Source: Silvania hatchlandensis
GTDB taxonomy: Bacteria; Pseudomonadota; Gammaproteobacteria; Enterobacterales; Enterobacteriaceae
Assembly (NCBI RefSeq): GCF_025564065.1
Contig: NZ_JAMGZK010000051.1
Coordinates: forward strand, 228,144 to 292,143
Reading direction: 5' to 3'
Length of the DNA: 64,000 bases
This document shows, piece after piece, positions 18,801 to 29,779 of this stretch; position 1 is the stretch's first letter, and each line of letters starts with the position of its first letter. Under the pieces are notes generated by a model, which worked only from the letters and a program-made list of their open reading frames with translations, had not been told where the DNA came from and made no database searches. A program made the position numbers and the translations under genes.

Positions 18801-19797
18801 GTTCCAGCACCTGACGGTAGCCAAACAGCCCGGCCGCCCCGCCGGTGTGGATAAAGACCACGTTCTCATCCTGACGGAAATGGCCTTTACGGATCAGATC
18901 GATAAGCCCCGCCATTCCTTTTGCCGAATAGACCGGGTCAAGCAGGATGCCTTCATGGCGGGCCAGCAGCGACAGCGCTTCCAGCGTGCCCTCGGTCGGT
19001 AATCCGTAACCATCGCCCACGTAATCGCTGTTCGCCACGACGGCATAACGGGACAACTCACCCGGCACGCCGAGTAAATCGAGCGTGCGGGACGCCAGAT
19101 TCCAGACGTTCTCTTCCTGCTTCGCCTTGGGTGCCCGCACGCTAATACCCAGCACCGGCACGTGGCTGTTGGTCGCGGTGAAACCCGCCACTAACCCCGC
19201 CTGCGTTCCGGTGCTGCCCGTGGCGTGAACCACGTGGTCAATGCGCAGTCGACGTTCAGAGGACTGGTACAGCAGCTCTTCGGCACAGGCCACGTAGCCC
19301 AGCGCGCCAATCGGGTTGGAGCCGCCGCCGGGTATCACATACGGGTTATGGCCCTGCTCACGCAGGGTTGCCGCATAATCCTCCATGGCCTGCTGCATAT
19401 CGGTTCCGGCTGGAAGATGGGCAACGATTTCCCCACCCAGGACTTTATCGAGCAGGACATTGCCTGAGCGCTGGTAGTCTTCGCCAAAGTCGGTGACGCG
19501 CTGTTCGAGCAGTGCTTTGGCCTGCAGCCCCAGACGAGCGGCCCCGGCGATGGTCTGACGCACGTGGTTTGACTGCGTTGCGCCCTGGGTAATAATCACA
19601 TCCGCGTTTTTCGCCTGCGCGTCCGCCAGCAGGAATTCAAGTTTACGGGTTTTATTTCCCCCCGTTGCCAGGCCGGTAGCATCATCTCGTTTAATCCATA
19701 TTTTCGGCCCCCCTAATAAGCGGGATATATTTTCTAGCGGTTCGAGTGGCGTCGGGAAATGACCGAGAGAAACGCGAGGGAAACGAGCCAGATGCAT
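18793..19797 (-). CDS. PLP-dependent D-cysteine desulfhydrase / L-cysteate sulfo-lyase family enzyme
   Basis: This 334-residue fold-type II PLP enzyme belongs to the ACC-deaminase/D-cysteine desulfhydrase family. The PLP lysine is in [12 protein letters not shown] (Lys49), the substrate loop is [12 protein letters not shown] (Ser76-His78), and the phosphate loop is [12 protein letters not shown]. coli DcyD frees H2S from D-cysteine; the marine homologue CuyA releases sulfite from L-cysteate. From memory the opening ([24 protein letters not shown]) looks closer to CuyA than to DcyD, and the TauABC-like neighbours favour a sulfonate. The ATG at 19797 has AAGGAG 5 bases upstream and replaces the 19812 start. 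It is the first gene of the island. Confidence 0.82.
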   Translation of the reverse strand: MHLARFPRVSLGHFPTPLEPLENISRLLGGPKIWIKRDDATGLATGGNKTRKLEFLLADAQAKNADVIITQGATQSNHVRQTIAGAARLGLQAKALLEQRVTDFGEDYQRSGNVLLDKVLGGEIVAHLPAGTDMQQAMEDYAATLREQGHNPYVIPGGGSNPIGALGYVACAEELLYQSSERRLRIDHVVHATGSTGTQAGLVAGFTATNSHVPVLGISVRAPKAKQEENVWNLASRTLDLLGVPGELSRYAVVANSDYVGDGYGLPTEGTLEALSLLARHEGILLDPVYSAKGMAGLIDLIRKGHFRQDENVVFIHTGGAAGLFGYRQVLEHV

Positions 19798-19969
19798 ATA
19801 CGCTCCTTGCAAAGCAGGAAATGAATTTATCTAAAAAGTAAAATTCACTATACACATCGTGATGAGATGGCTAATCAAAATTAATAAATAACGTTTTCTG
19901 TAAAATAACTAAGCAGGAAATATCAGGCAGGCGGGGAATTATCTATTCTGTTCTGGAATGACTTACGGC
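19798..19969 (-). promoter_or_regulatory. Leader and probable promoter region of the 11-gene island
   Basis: This AT-rich 170-base gap precedes the lyase gene. A TATAGT hexamer on the minus strand (19847-19852) could be a -10 element, with no good -35 at 17 bases, as is common for activator-dependent promoters. An 11-base direct repeat AAGCAGGAAAT occurs at 19812-19822 and 19911-19921 and might be a regulator site. No regulator gene lies in the island. All of this is inference from short matches. Confidence 0.35.
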
Positions 19970-20002
19970 TAAAAAGAATAACCCCTTCCAGTGGGAAGGG
20001 GT
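19970..20002 (-). terminator. Rho-independent terminator of rnr
   Basis: A 9-bp stem (ACCCCTTCC / GGAAGGGGT, 19981-19989 with 19994-20002) and 4-base loop lie 14 bases beyond the rnr stop; the minus-strand tail reads TATTCTTTTT. It would cut off transcription from nsrR-rnr before the island and rlmB. Confidence 0.85.
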
Positions 20003-20015
20003 CAGAGGGGAAACA

Positions 20016-22481
20016 TTATTCCGCGGTTTTCTTCTTCGCGGCCCGTTTCGCTTTGGTTGCGGCGGCAATTTTTTGAGTCTTCGCCGACGGCTTCTTCGTG
20101 CCTGGCTCCTTCTTCGCGCCAGATTCTTTCTTCGCTTTAGGCGGTTTCGGTGATTTTGGCTTGCCGTTGTCACCGCGGAAGGCGCTATCCGGCTCGAAGT
20201 TCACCTTCTTACCCGTCTGACGACGTTTGCCAGATTTACCTGCCGGCCCTTTCTTCGCATTGTCGCGCGCGGTTTTACCCACGTTGCGCGGCGCACGTTC
20301 ACTGGAGATCAGGCTGAAGTCAATTTTGCGCTCATCCATGTTCACCGCTTCGACCTTCACTTCAACGCGGTCGCCCAGACGATAAGTCTGGCCGCTGGAT
20401 TCGCCGGTCAGACGTTGCCCAACCTGATCGTAGCGGTAGTAGTCGTTATCCAGCGAGGAGACATGAACCAGACCATCGATAAACAGTTCATCAAGGCGAA
20501 CAAAGAAGCCAAAGCCGGTAACGCTGGCGATAACGCCTTTAAACACGTTGCCGACCTGATCCAACATGAAGTCACACTTCAGCCAGTCGGCGACATCGCG
20601 CGTCGCTTCGTCCGCGCGGCGTTCGGCCATCGAACAGTGCTGACCCAGCTGCAGCATCTCTTCCATCGAATAGTGGTAGCCACCGGTTTCGGTGGTATTG
20701 CCCTTCAGCCCCTGCTCTTGCGCCAGCAGATACTTGATTGCACGGTGCAGGGAGAGGTCCGGGTAACGACGGATCGGCGAGGTAAAGTGGGCATACGACT
20801 GCAACGCCAGACCAAAGTGACCGCGGTTCTCAGGATCGTAAATCGCCTGCTTCATGGAGCGCAGCAGCATGGTCTGCAGCATTTCTGCATCAGGACGATC
20901 GCTGATAGATTCCAGCAGTTCAGCGTAGTCACGCGGTTCCGGCTTGTTGCCACCCGGCAGTTCCAGACCCAGCTCGGCCAGGACGGTGCGGAAGGCGGTG
21001 ATGGCTTCGGTGGTCGGCTTATCGTGAATACGGAACAGCGCAGGCTCTTTCGCTTTCTCGACAAAGCGAGCGGCGGAGATGTTCGCCAGGATCATGCACT
21101 CTTCAATCAGCTTATGCGCATCGTTACGCTGCGTCTGCTCGATACGCTCAATGCGGCGTTCAGCGTTGAAGATGAACTTGGCTTCTTCACTCTCAAATGA
21201 GATTCCGCCGCGCTCTTCACGCGCCTGATCCAGCACCTTATAGAGGCTATGCAGCTCTTCGACGTGCTTCACCAGCGGCGCATACTGTTCACGCAGCTCC
21301 TGGTCACCCTGCAGCATATGCCACACTTTGGTGTAGGTCAGGCGAGCATGTGAACTCATCACCGCTTCATAGAATTTGTAGCCGGTTAAACGCCCTTTGG
21401 TGGAGATGGTCATTTCACAAACCATACACAGACGATCAACCTGCGGGTTCAGCGAGCACAGGCCGTTGGAAAGCACTTCCGGCAGCATAGGTACTACCTG
21501 CGACGGGAAGTACACCGAGGTGCCGCGGTTACGCGCTTCACCGTCCAGCGGGGTGTGGGTGCGCACGTAATAGCTCACGTCCGCAATGGCGACCCACAGA
21601 CGCCAGCCGCCACCGCGTTTTTTCTCGCAGTACACCGCGTCATCAAAGTCGCGGGCGTCTTCGCCATCAATGGTCACCAGCGGCAGATCGCGCAGATCGA
21701 CACGGCCCACTTTTGCCGATTCCGGCACTTGTTCTTTCAGCCCGGCGACCTGCTCTTCAACTTCTTTTGGCCAGACGTACGGGATTTCATGGGTGCGCAG
21801 CGCCATATCAACGGCCATACTGGTGCCCATGTTATCGCCCAGCACTTCGACGATTTTGCCAACCGCTTTAGTGCGGCGGGTCGGACGCTGGCTCAGCTCA
21901 ACGACGACGACAAAGCCCATCCGCGCGCCCATCACCTCTTCCGGTGGAATCAGGATGTCAAAGCTCAGGCGGCTATCGTCCGGCACCACAAAACCAACGC
22001 CAGCATCGGTGAAATAGCGGCCCACAATCTGGCTGGTTTTTGGCACCAGCACGCGTACGACGCGCGCTTCACGGCGGCCTTTACGATCGGCACCCAGCGG
22101 CTGGGCCAGGATCTGGTCACCGTGGATGCACATCTTCATCTGTTCAGACGAGAGATACAGGTCATCTTTGCGGCCTTCGACGCGCAGGAAGCCGAAGCCA
22201 TCACGGTGACCGATTACCATGCCTTTCAGCAGATCGAGACGTTCGGGCAGGGCATAGCACTGACGGCGGGTAAAGACTAACTGTCCGTCGCGCTCCATAG
22301 CGCGCAGGCGACGACGAAGGCCTTCAATTTGCTCTTCGCCTTCAATGTTCAGTTCTACGGCGAGTTCTTCTCGATTGGCGGGTTTTTCACGTTTTGATAA
22401 GTGATCGAGGATGAACTCACGGCTTGGGATAGGGTTTGCGTATTTTTCGGCTTCGCGTTCCTGGAAAGGATCTTGTGACAT
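20016..22481 (-). CDS. rnr: Exoribonuclease R
   Basis: RNase R is a processive 3'-to-5' exoribonuclease that degrades structured RNA and acts in rRNA quality control, trans-translation and cold adaptation. The 821-residue protein has an N-terminal helix-turn-helix, two cold-shock domains, the RNB catalytic domain with the acidic site [13 protein letters not shown], an S1 domain ([23 protein letters not shown]) and a lysine-rich tail ending [11 protein letters not shown]. The ATG at 22481 was chosen for its GGAGG site and the E. coli-like start [14 protein letters not shown]. It lies 38 bases after nsrR and belongs to its operon. Confidence 0.97.
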   Translation of the reverse strand: MSQDPFQEREAEKYANPIPSREFILDHLSKREKPANREELAVELNIEGEEQIEGLRRRLRAMERDGQLVFTRRQCYALPERLDLLKGMVIGHRDGFGFLRVEGRKDDLYLSSEQMKMCIHGDQILAQPLGADRKGRREARVVRVLVPKTSQIVGRYFTDAGVGFVVPDDSRLSFDILIPPEEVMGARMGFVVVVELSQRPTRRTKAVGKIVEVLGDNMGTSMAVDMALRTHEIPYVWPKEVEEQVAGLKEQVPESAKVGRVDLRDLPLVTIDGEDARDFDDAVYCEKKRGGGWRLWVAIADVSYYVRTHTPLDGEARNRGTSVYFPSQVVPMLPEVLSNGLCSLNPQVDRLCMVCEMTISTKGRLTGYKFYEAVMSSHARLTYTKVWHMLQGDQELREQYAPLVKHVEELHSLYKVLDQAREERGGISFESEEAKFIFNAERRIERIEQTQRNDAHKLIEECMILANISAARFVEKAKEPALFRIHDKPTTEAITAFRTVLAELGLELPGGNKPEPRDYAELLESISDRPDAEMLQTMLLRSMKQAIYDPENRGHFGLALQSYAHFTSPIRRYPDLSLHRAIKYLLAQEQGLKGNTTETGGYHYSMEEMLQLGQHCSMAERRADEATRDVADWLKCDFMLDQVGNVFKGVIASVTGFGFFVRLDELFIDGLVHVSSLDNDYYRYDQVGQRLTGESSGQTYRLGDRVEVKVEAVNMDERKIDFSLISSERAPRNVGKTARDNAKKGPAGKSGKRRQTGKKVNFEPDSAFRGDNGKPKSPKPPKAKKESGAKKEPGTKKPSAKTQKIAAATKAKRAAKKKTAE

Positions 22482-22519
22482 AGCGGTTCCTCCGTTGTCA
22501 GCTCCAGTGGAAATTTGCT

Positions 22520-22945
22520 TCATTCCACCAGCAATAATTTATATAGCGGTTGATTCTCTTCAACCAAATCGGCCAGCGTGTAGTTATCCAGTTCCTTGAG
22601 AAAACCGAGCACGGCCTTAGACAGTGCCTGCTTCAGGCGACAGGCGGGGGTGATGTGGCAGAAGTCGCTGCTGCAGTTCACCAGCGTCAACGGTTCCAGA
22701 TCGCGTACCACATCCCCAACGCGAATACTCTGCGCCGGTTTACCGAGGCGAATGCCGCCGTTTTTCCCGCGGATGGCTGTAACGTATCCGGCACGGCTAA
22801 GTTGGTTGATAATTTTGACCATATGATTACGGGAGACACCGTACACCTCTGTCACCTCAGAGATACTGGTCATTCGTCCATCGGGTAACGACGCCATATA
22901 AATCAGCGCTCGCAATCCGTAATCGGTGAAACTTGTTAACTGCAC
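22520..22945 (-). CDS. nsrR: Nitric-oxide-sensitive Rrf2 repressor NsrR
   Basis: NsrR represses hmp, ytfE, hcp-hcr and other NO-defence genes and loses repression when NO attacks its [Fe-S] cluster. The 141 residues match the E. coli length, with the winged helix at residues 1-60 ([19 protein letters not shown]) and the three cluster cysteines Cys91, Cys96 and Cys102 in [14 protein letters not shown]. It is the first gene of the nsrR-rnr unit. Confidence 0.97.
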   Translation of the reverse strand: MQLTSFTDYGLRALIYMASLPDGRMTSISEVTEVYGVSRNHMVKIINQLSRAGYVTAIRGKNGGIRLGKPAQSIRVGDVVRDLEPLTLVNCSSDFCHITPACRLKQALSKAVLGFLKELDNYTLADLVEENQPLYKLLLVE

Positions 22946-23078
22946 ATCAACCTCAGGAAAAGGGTAAAACGCGGCATATCCGCGGAGATATTCACTACTG
23001 ATGATAAACCAGCCAGATAGTTAACGGTGAATTTATTTGAACTGAAAGGGATAAAAGCGGGAAAGAGAGGGCGATCGT

Positions 23079-23122
23079 CGGATGGCACTACGTTTATCCG
23101 GCCTACGGGTTGCCCCGCAGGC
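23079..23122. repeat. REP/BIME-type repeat after purA
   Basis: Two adjacent imperfect hairpins (CGGAT...ATCCG at 23079-23100, then GCCTACGGG...CCCCGCAGGC at 23101-23122) with the GGCACTACG/TTATCCGGCCTAC wording typical of enterobacterial REP elements. They lie downstream of the purA stop and may protect its 3' end. Confidence 0.75.
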
Positions 23123-23137
23123 CAGCATTAACAAGGA

Positions 23138-24490
<1,353 letters not shown>

Positions 24491-24642
24491 TCAGCTTTTT
24501 TTGTATACAAAATTCGGCGAAATGGACGGGTTCATAGTCAGTTAAACGATTACCTCAATATGTTGTGTGACGAGACGATTTACATCACAAGCGGTGCGGT
24601 TGATACCACACCCCAGCACTCGGGCATCGGATAGCGGAAAGA

Positions 24643-24675
24643 GCAAAAAAAATGGCGCCCCTTGAGGCGCCATTT
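24643..24675 (-). terminator. Rho-independent terminator after hflC
   Basis: A 10-bp perfect stem (AAATGGCGCC / GGCGCCATTT) with a 6-base loop; on the minus strand it is followed by a run of seven T. It closes the miaA-hfq-hflX-hflK-hflC transcript. The 206 bases between it and purA contain a TATACA-type hexamer but no element I can assign with confidence. Confidence 0.9.
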
Positions 24676-24698
24676 ATCTGCTTGAAAAACAACAAGAA

Positions 24699-25700
24699 TT
24701 AGCGGTTAGTGACCGGAGATTTCATGTAGCGGAAGAAATCGCTATCCGGGCTTAATACCATCACGTCCTGATTGCTCTGGAAGCTGTTTTCGTACGCACG
24801 CAGGCTACGGATAAAGGCATAGAAATCAGGATCCTGGCTGAATGCATCGGCAAACAGTTTCGCGGCTTCTGCATCGCCTTCACCGCGCATAATGCGGCCC
24901 TGACGTTCAGATTCCGCCAGTGTCCTGGTGACTTCATAGTCCGCCGTTGCGCGCAGTTTCTCCGCTTCTTCCTGACCTTGTGAACGATGACGACGGGCTA
25001 CCGCTTCACGCTCAGCGCGCATACGGTTGTAGATCGCTTCAGACACTTCGGTCGGCAGGTTGATCTGCTTAATACGCACGTCAACCACTTCGATACCTAA
25101 GGCCGCCATACTGTTCGGGTTGATCACCGGCACTTTACCGTTGGTCTCAGCCTGAACGCGCTCAGCCGCTTTGGCAATCGCATCGTCAGCTGCTGGCGTA
25201 GTCACTTCATCTTCGGTACCTGCAGAACCGGAGTTCAGGGCATCGCGGACTTCCAGGGTCAGACGACCGCGGGAATCTGTCACGATGTCTTTCACATCCA
25301 GACGGCCGATTTCAGAACGCAGACGGTCAGAGAACTTACGTTTCAGCAGCACTTCAGCCTGGGAGACGTCACCGCCGCCGGTCGCCAGATAGTAACGGCT
25401 GAAATCGCTGATACGCCATTTGATGTAGGAATCGACGATCAGGTCTTTTTTCTCTTTGGTCACAAAGCGATCGGCCTGGTTATCCATGGTCTGGATACGG
25501 GCATCGAGCGTTTTAACCGATTCGATCATTGGGATCTTGAAGTGCAGACCCGGTTCGTAAACCAGCGGTTTGTTTTCGCTGTCACGCAGAACTTTACCAA
25601 AACGCAGGGTAATGCCGCGCTCGCCCTCTTTAACAACAAAAATAGAGGTAAAGAGCACGACCAGCACGATGATGATAATCGCTATAACTGACTTACGCAT
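24699..25700 (-). CDS. hflC: FtsH modulator HflC
   Basis: HflC is a membrane-anchored SPFH/band-7 protein that assembles with HflK into a large periplasmic cage around the FtsH protease and limits its access to membrane substrates. The 333 residues show one N-terminal helix (MRKSVIAIIIIVLVVLFTSIFVV), the SPFH domain (EGERGITLRFGKVLRD) and the coiled-coil region AEREAVARRHRSQGQEEAEKL. It starts 2 bases after hflK, so the two are translated together. Confidence 0.97.
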   Translation of the reverse strand: MRKSVIAIIIIVLVVLFTSIFVVKEGERGITLRFGKVLRDSENKPLVYEPGLHFKIPMIESVKTLDARIQTMDNQADRFVTKEKKDLIVDSYIKWRISDFSRYYLATGGGDVSQAEVLLKRKFSDRLRSEIGRLDVKDIVTDSRGRLTLEVRDALNSGSAGTEDEVTTPAADDAIAKAAERVQAETNGKVPVINPNSMAALGIEVVDVRIKQINLPTEVSEAIYNRMRAEREAVARRHRSQGQEEAEKLRATADYEVTRTLAESERQGRIMRGEGDAEAAKLFADAFSQDPDFYAFIRSLRAYENSFQSNQDVMVLSPDSDFFRYMKSPVTNR

Positions 25701-25702
25701 CG

Positions 25703-26959
25703 TTATTCCCCCTGACGCTGGTTGTCGTTACGCTGCGCGTTGGCGCGGCGTTGGTCCATGATGTCACCATCGTTCGAAGAAGAGGTGTTGCTGGCGTTGG
25801 ATTTCCCGGTCGACGCTGGCGGCAGGCGCAACAGATTGTTCGCTCCGCTGTTATCGCCCTTGGCACCGGCCGCATTTCCGCCTTTCAGCATCTGATCCAG
25901 CGGCAGAACCATCAGGTTGCCATTTTTGCTGTCGTTGACCAGCACCTTACGAGTGTGGCTCAGCACTTTCTCCATGGTCTCGATATACAGACGCTCACGG
26001 GTAATTTCCGGTGCGGCTTTATATTCCGGCAGCAGTCGCGCAAAACGCGCCACTTCACCCTGAGCTTCCAGGACAGTCTGGGTCTTATAGGCGCGCGCTT
26101 CTTCAAGAATACGCTGTGCCTGACCGTTCGCACGCGGCTGAACTTCGTTGATGTACGCTTCCGCTTCACGGATGTACTGCTGTTCGTTTTCACGTGCAGC
26201 AATCGCATCGTCAAACGCGGCTTTCACCTCTTCCGGCGGACGTGCAGCCTGGAAGTTGACGTCCAGCAGGGTGATCCCCATGTTGTACGGACGAATGGTC
26301 TCTTCCAGCTCACGCTGGGTATCGCTACGAATAACGGTACGACCTTCGGTCAGAATACGGTCCATGGTGTATTTGCCGATCACGCCACGCAGGGCGCTGT
26401 CTGTCGCCTGGCGCAGACTGTCATCTGCGCTGGTCACACTAAACAGATAGTGCTGCGGATCGGTAACACGATACTGCACGTTCATCTCAACGCGAACGAC
26501 GTTCTCATCGGACGTCAGCATTACGCCGGACGCTGCCAGCTCGCGCACCGATTCAACGTTAACGGCCTGCACGTTATCAACGAAGGTCGGCTTCCAGTTC
26601 AGACCCGGCTCAACCAGATGGCTGAATTTGCCAAAACGGGTCACTACACCGCGTTCGGCTTCTTTGATGGTGTAGAACCCGCTTGCAGCCCAGATGATCA
26701 CCGCTGCGGCGGCCACAATGCCCACCACGCGACCACCGATATGAGGACGCGGCCCCTGGCCAGAACCGCCACCAGTGCCTTTACCACCGCCAAGTCCGCC
26801 CAGCTTTTTACTTAGCTTGCGGAAGATATCATCCAGATCGGGTGGTCCCTGCTCGCGACCACCTTTATTGCCATTTCCCCCGGAGTTGCCGCCTTGATTA
26901 TTGCTGCTCCCCCACGGGTCGCGGTCTTGTCCGTTATTACCGGGCTGATTCCACGCCAT
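25703..26959 (-). CDS. hflK: FtsH modulator HflK
   Basis: HflK is the partner of HflC in the HflKC-FtsH complex. The 418-residue protein opens with a glycine- and asparagine-rich cytoplasmic tail (MAWNQPGNNGQDRDPWGSS), then one transmembrane helix near residue 80-97, the SPFH domain (EAERGVVTRFGKFSHLVEPGLNW) and a coiled coil. The C-terminal NASNTSSSNDGD region is low in complexity. It lies 116 bases after hflX in the same transcript. Confidence 0.97.
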   Translation of the reverse strand: MAWNQPGNNGQDRDPWGSSNNQGGNSGGNGNKGGREQGPPDLDDIFRKLSKKLGGLGGGKGTGGGSGQGPRPHIGGRVVGIVAAAAVIIWAASGFYTIKEAERGVVTRFGKFSHLVEPGLNWKPTFVDNVQAVNVESVRELAASGVMLTSDENVVRVEMNVQYRVTDPQHYLFSVTSADDSLRQATDSALRGVIGKYTMDRILTEGRTVIRSDTQRELEETIRPYNMGITLLDVNFQAARPPEEVKAAFDDAIAARENEQQYIREAEAYINEVQPRANGQAQRILEEARAYKTQTVLEAQGEVARFARLLPEYKAAPEITRERLYIETMEKVLSHTRKVLVNDSKNGNLMVLPLDQMLKGGNAAGAKGDNSGANNLLRLPPASTGKSNASNTSSSNDGDIMDQRRANAQRNDNQRQGE

Positions 26960-27075
26960 GTATGTGCTCCATATTTGTTATGCGGTGATATACCGTCCTT
27001 CGCCAGGCATGCCGGAGCATCCACAGCGCACTCAGGTATCCCAAAGGGCAAAAACCTTCAGGCTATCCTTTCCGG

Positions 27076-28356
27076 TCAGACGACGTAGTCGACCAGCGCA
27101 GGTTCTTGTTTACAGAGGCGACGCCAGTCAACGATCGGCATACGTACTTGCAACCCCACGCTGCCGTCATCCTCCATCCACTCTTTTTCTATCGCCTGAA
27201 GCTGATAAAAACGGCTGCGCAGTCGGCCTTCCTGAGGCGGTAGACGCAGCGTATGCTGTGCCACTTCACCAGAAAGTCGTTCTGTTAAAGCCTGGAAAAG
27301 CAGTGGTACACCGACACCGGTCTGGGCAGAAAGCCAGACCCGAATCGGTATGTTCTCTTCATCCCTGTCGATACGCGGCTCAAAGTCATCCAGCATATCG
27401 ATCTTGTTCATCACCAGCAGCGTTGGGATTTCGTGCGCATCTATCTCTTCCAGCACGATATTCACTGCGTCAATATTTTCTTGCACGCGTACATCGGCGG
27501 CATCAATGATGTGTAACAGCAACGTCGCCTGACGCGTTTCCTGCAAGGTGGCTTTAAAGGCAGCCACCAGATCGTGCGGCAGATGACGGATAAAACCTAC
27601 GGTATCCGCCAGCACAGTTTCACCTACGTCCGTCACGTTAATGCGGCGCAGCGTCGGGTCCAGGGTCGCAAACAGCTGGTCTGCGGCATACACCTGGGCC
27701 TCGGTTATCAGGTTAAACAGGGTGGATTTACCGGCATTGGTATAACCGACCAGCGACACCGTTGGGATGTCCGCTTTCTGTCGGGAACGACGTCCCTGCT
27801 CACGTTGTTTCTCAACTCTTTCGAGCCGTGAGAGGATCTGGGTTATACGCCCACGCAGTAAGCGACGGTCAGTTTCGAGCTGGGTTTCACCCGGGCCACG
27901 CAAACCAATCCCGCCTTTCTGTCTTTCAAGGTGAGTCCAGCCGCGTACCAGACGCGTCGCCAGGTGGCGCAACTGCGCCAGCTCAACCTGCAGTTTCCCC
28001 TCGTGGGTACGGGCACGTTGAGCAAAAATATCTAATATCAAACCCGTGCGATCGATGACACGACATTCGCACAGCGCTTCCAGGTTACGTTCCTGAGCAG
28101 GAGAGAGCGCATGATCAAACAGCACGACGGACGCACCGGTTGCTTTTACGGCCTCCGCAATTTCAACTGCTTTACCTTCACCAACAAAATACTTCGGGTG
28201 CGGTGCTTTACGGCTACCAGTAATCACCTGCAATGCTTCGACGCCAGCGGAAGAGACCAGAGCTTCAAACTCCTGGAGGTCTTCCATATCTTTGTCTTGC
28301 GTAAAATAGATGTGTACCAGCACCGCGTGTTCACCGGCATCATAGCGGTCAAACAA
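27076..28356 (-). CDS. hflX: Ribosome-splitting GTPase HflX
   Basis: HflX is a GTPase that splits stalled 70S ribosomes, especially after heat stress. From the TTG at 28356 it has 426 residues, equal to E. coli, beginning (M)[19 protein letters not shown]. That TTG has GAGG 9 bases upstream; a second in-frame TTG at 28371 is less likely. The N-terminal HflX domain is followed by a coiled helix and the G domain ([18 protein letters not shown]). It lies between hfq and hflK. Confidence 0.95.
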   Translation of the reverse strand: MFDRYDAGEHAVLVHIYFTQDKDMEDLQEFEALVSSAGVEALQVITGSRKAPHPKYFVGEGKAVEIAEAVKATGASVVLFDHALSPAQERNLEALCECRVIDRTGLILDIFAQRARTHEGKLQVELAQLRHLATRLVRGWTHLERQKGGIGLRGPGETQLETDRRLLRGRITQILSRLERVEKQREQGRRSRQKADIPTVSLVGYTNAGKSTLFNLITEAQVYAADQLFATLDPTLRRINVTDVGETVLADTVGFIRHLPHDLVAAFKATLQETRQATLLLHIIDAADVRVQENIDAVNIVLEEIDAHEIPTLLVMNKIDMLDDFEPRIDRDEENIPIRVWLSAQTGVGVPLLFQALTERLSGEVAQHTLRLPPQEGRLRSRFYQLQAIEKEWMEDDGSVGLQVRMPIVDWRRLCKQEPALVDYVV

Positions 28357-28431
28357 GCGTATAATCCTCAAAATAAATCAGCGGGGAACGCTGGAAACCA
28401 GGCTCCCCGTGTGGATAAACAGCCCGTAACC

Positions 28432-28755
<324 letters not shown>

Positions 28756-28828
28756 TTATATGCTTGTTTTGTACTTAGAACCTTGCGATTCTGAAAAATT
28801 GCGCACGATACGGCTTAATTGTACACAT

Positions 28829-29779
28829 TCAGTCTGCGATATCACCAACAACCTGTAATACATCATGTAACGCCTGCTGCGGCTTTTCACTGTCTAACCA
28901 GTGAATACCGTCCCAACCGCGCAACCAGGTTATCTGGCGCTTCGCCAACTGTCTCGTGGCGCAAATACCTCGATAAACCATTTCATCATGTGAAATCTCG
29001 CCTTCAATGTATGACCACATCTGGCGATAACCCACACAACGAATGGAAGGCATATCCGTATGCAAATCTCCACGGGCAAAAAGCGCCCGCACTTCTGCTT
29101 CAAAACCTGAAGCCAACATCTGATGAAAACGCTGCTCAATTCGCTGATGGAGCAGTTCACGGCTCGCCGGGGCGATGGCGAACTGATGCACCTGATACGG
29201 CAGAGCCTCTCCTGACGTTTGGGTCAGTTCCGTTAAAGTTTTACCCGAAATGAAAAAAACTTCCAGTGCCCGGGAAAGCCTTTGCGGATCATTTGGATGA
29301 ATCCGGGCTGCTGCAACCGGGTCGACGTCGGCCAGTTGTTGATGCAGCACCCCCCATCCCTGCTCTACCGCCTGTTGCTCAATCTTTGCTCTGACCACCG
29401 GATCCGCCGAGGGCAACGGCGATAACCCTTCCAGTAAGGCCTTGAAATAGAGCATTGTTCCACCCACTAACAGGGGAATGCGCCCTGCTGCGGTGATCTC
29501 TGCCATCTGCGCCAGCGCATCGCGGCGAAAATCTGCCGCCGACCAGGCCTGCGCTGGGTCAAGAATATCCAATAATCGGTGCGGAGCCGCGCGTAACTCG
29601 TCTGCGTTAGGCTTTGCCGTACCAATATCCATCCCCTGATAAATAAGGGCGGAATCAACGCTAATCAACTCTACTGGCAAAACTTTACGTAGCTCAATGG
29701 CTAACGCGGTCTTGCCCGAGGCCGTTGGCCCCATCAAAAAAATCGCCTTTGGCAGGCTAGTATTGCTTATGTCACTCAT
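28829..29779 (-). CDS. miaA: tRNA dimethylallyltransferase MiaA
   Basis: MiaA transfers a dimethylallyl group to A37 of tRNAs that read codons starting with U. The 316 residues include the P-loop GPTASGKT near residue 17, the [16 protein letters not shown] and HRLLDILDP motifs, [21 protein letters not shown] and RCVGYRQMW. It overlaps mutL by 8 bases (ATGAGTGA), a sign of coupling, and is followed by hfq after 85 bases. In E. coli hfq promoters lie within miaA; none could be assigned here by eye. Confidence 0.98.
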   Translation of the reverse strand: MSDISNTSLPKAIFLMGPTASGKTALAIELRKVLPVELISVDSALIYQGMDIGTAKPNADELRAAPHRLLDILDPAQAWSAADFRRDALAQMAEITAAGRIPLLVGGTMLYFKALLEGLSPLPSADPVVRAKIEQQAVEQGWGVLHQQLADVDPVAAARIHPNDPQRLSRALEVFFISGKTLTELTQTSGEALPYQVHQFAIAPASRELLHQRIEQRFHQMLASGFEAEVRALFARGDLHTDMPSIRCVGYRQMWSYIEGEISHDEMVYRGICATRQLAKRQITWLRGWDGIHWLDSEKPQQALHDVLQVVGDIAD

